Below are positions 6,564 to 6,583 of a stretch of 6,583 nucleotides of DNA, piece after piece (position 1 is the stretch's first letter; every line of letters starts with the position of its first letter). Source of the DNA: Candidatus Altarchaeota archaeon (lineage in GTDB: Archaea > Altiarchaeota > Altiarchaeia > IMC4 > SCGC-AAA252-I15); assembly GCA_018815265.1 (NCBI GenBank), contig JAHIYG010000062.1:1-6583 (forward strand). Direction: 5' to 3'. Both the position numbers and the translations under genes were made by a program. The notes beneath the pieces were generated by a model. The model did no database searches. It saw nothing but the letters and a program-made list of their open reading frames with translations, and was not told where the DNA came from.

Positions 6564-6583
6564 AGCAATATTTCATATGATAA

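Overview
The window is AT-rich and reads as archaeal, most probably from a euryarchaeote or methanogen-like lineage. The grounds are frequent AGA/AGG and ATA codons, little Shine-Dalgarno signal, a radical SAM enzyme of the archaeal tetraether-lipid-synthase (Tes)-like type, and glycosyltransferases of types common in archaeal surface-glycan loci. I cannot place it to species, and a bacterial relative is not strictly excluded.

Layout. Positions 2-205 (+) hold the last 67 codons of an unidentified protein whose start lies outside the window. Positions 262-3111 (+) encode a 949-residue integral membrane protein. Its N-terminal two thirds look like a GT-C (PMT/ArnT-like) glycosyltransferase. Its C-terminal third is three tandem copies of a 127-residue extracytoplasmic domain, each with a Cys pair at identical spacing. 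Positions 3155-4495 (+) encode a Tes-like radical SAM enzyme with an N-terminal Cys/His metal-site motif. Positions 4527-5933 (-) encode a B12-binding-domain radical SAM enzyme that converges on it, with only 31 bases between the stops. After a 108-base divergent intergenic region, positions 6042-6563 (+) encode the N-terminal half of a MurG-like GT-B glycosyltransferase. It ends at a TAA directly after a PPPxTIC motif that normally lies mid-protein, so it looks prematurely terminated or mis-sequenced.

Taken together this looks like part of an envelope or surface-glycan/lipid locus: one membrane glycosyltransferase acting on the outer face, one cytoplasmic glycosyltransferase (possibly broken), and two radical SAM enzymes of classes that often modify lipids or other unactivated C-H positions. 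Joint function is inferred from adjacency only. Strand switches show it is not a single operon. The most notable points are the triplicated domain with a 49-base near-identical DNA repeat, the codon-use change where that module begins, the pairing of the two radical SAM enzymes, and the interrupted glycosyltransferase. No RNA genes, CRISPR arrays, insertion sequences or attachment sites were seen, and no intergenic gap exceeds 110 bases.
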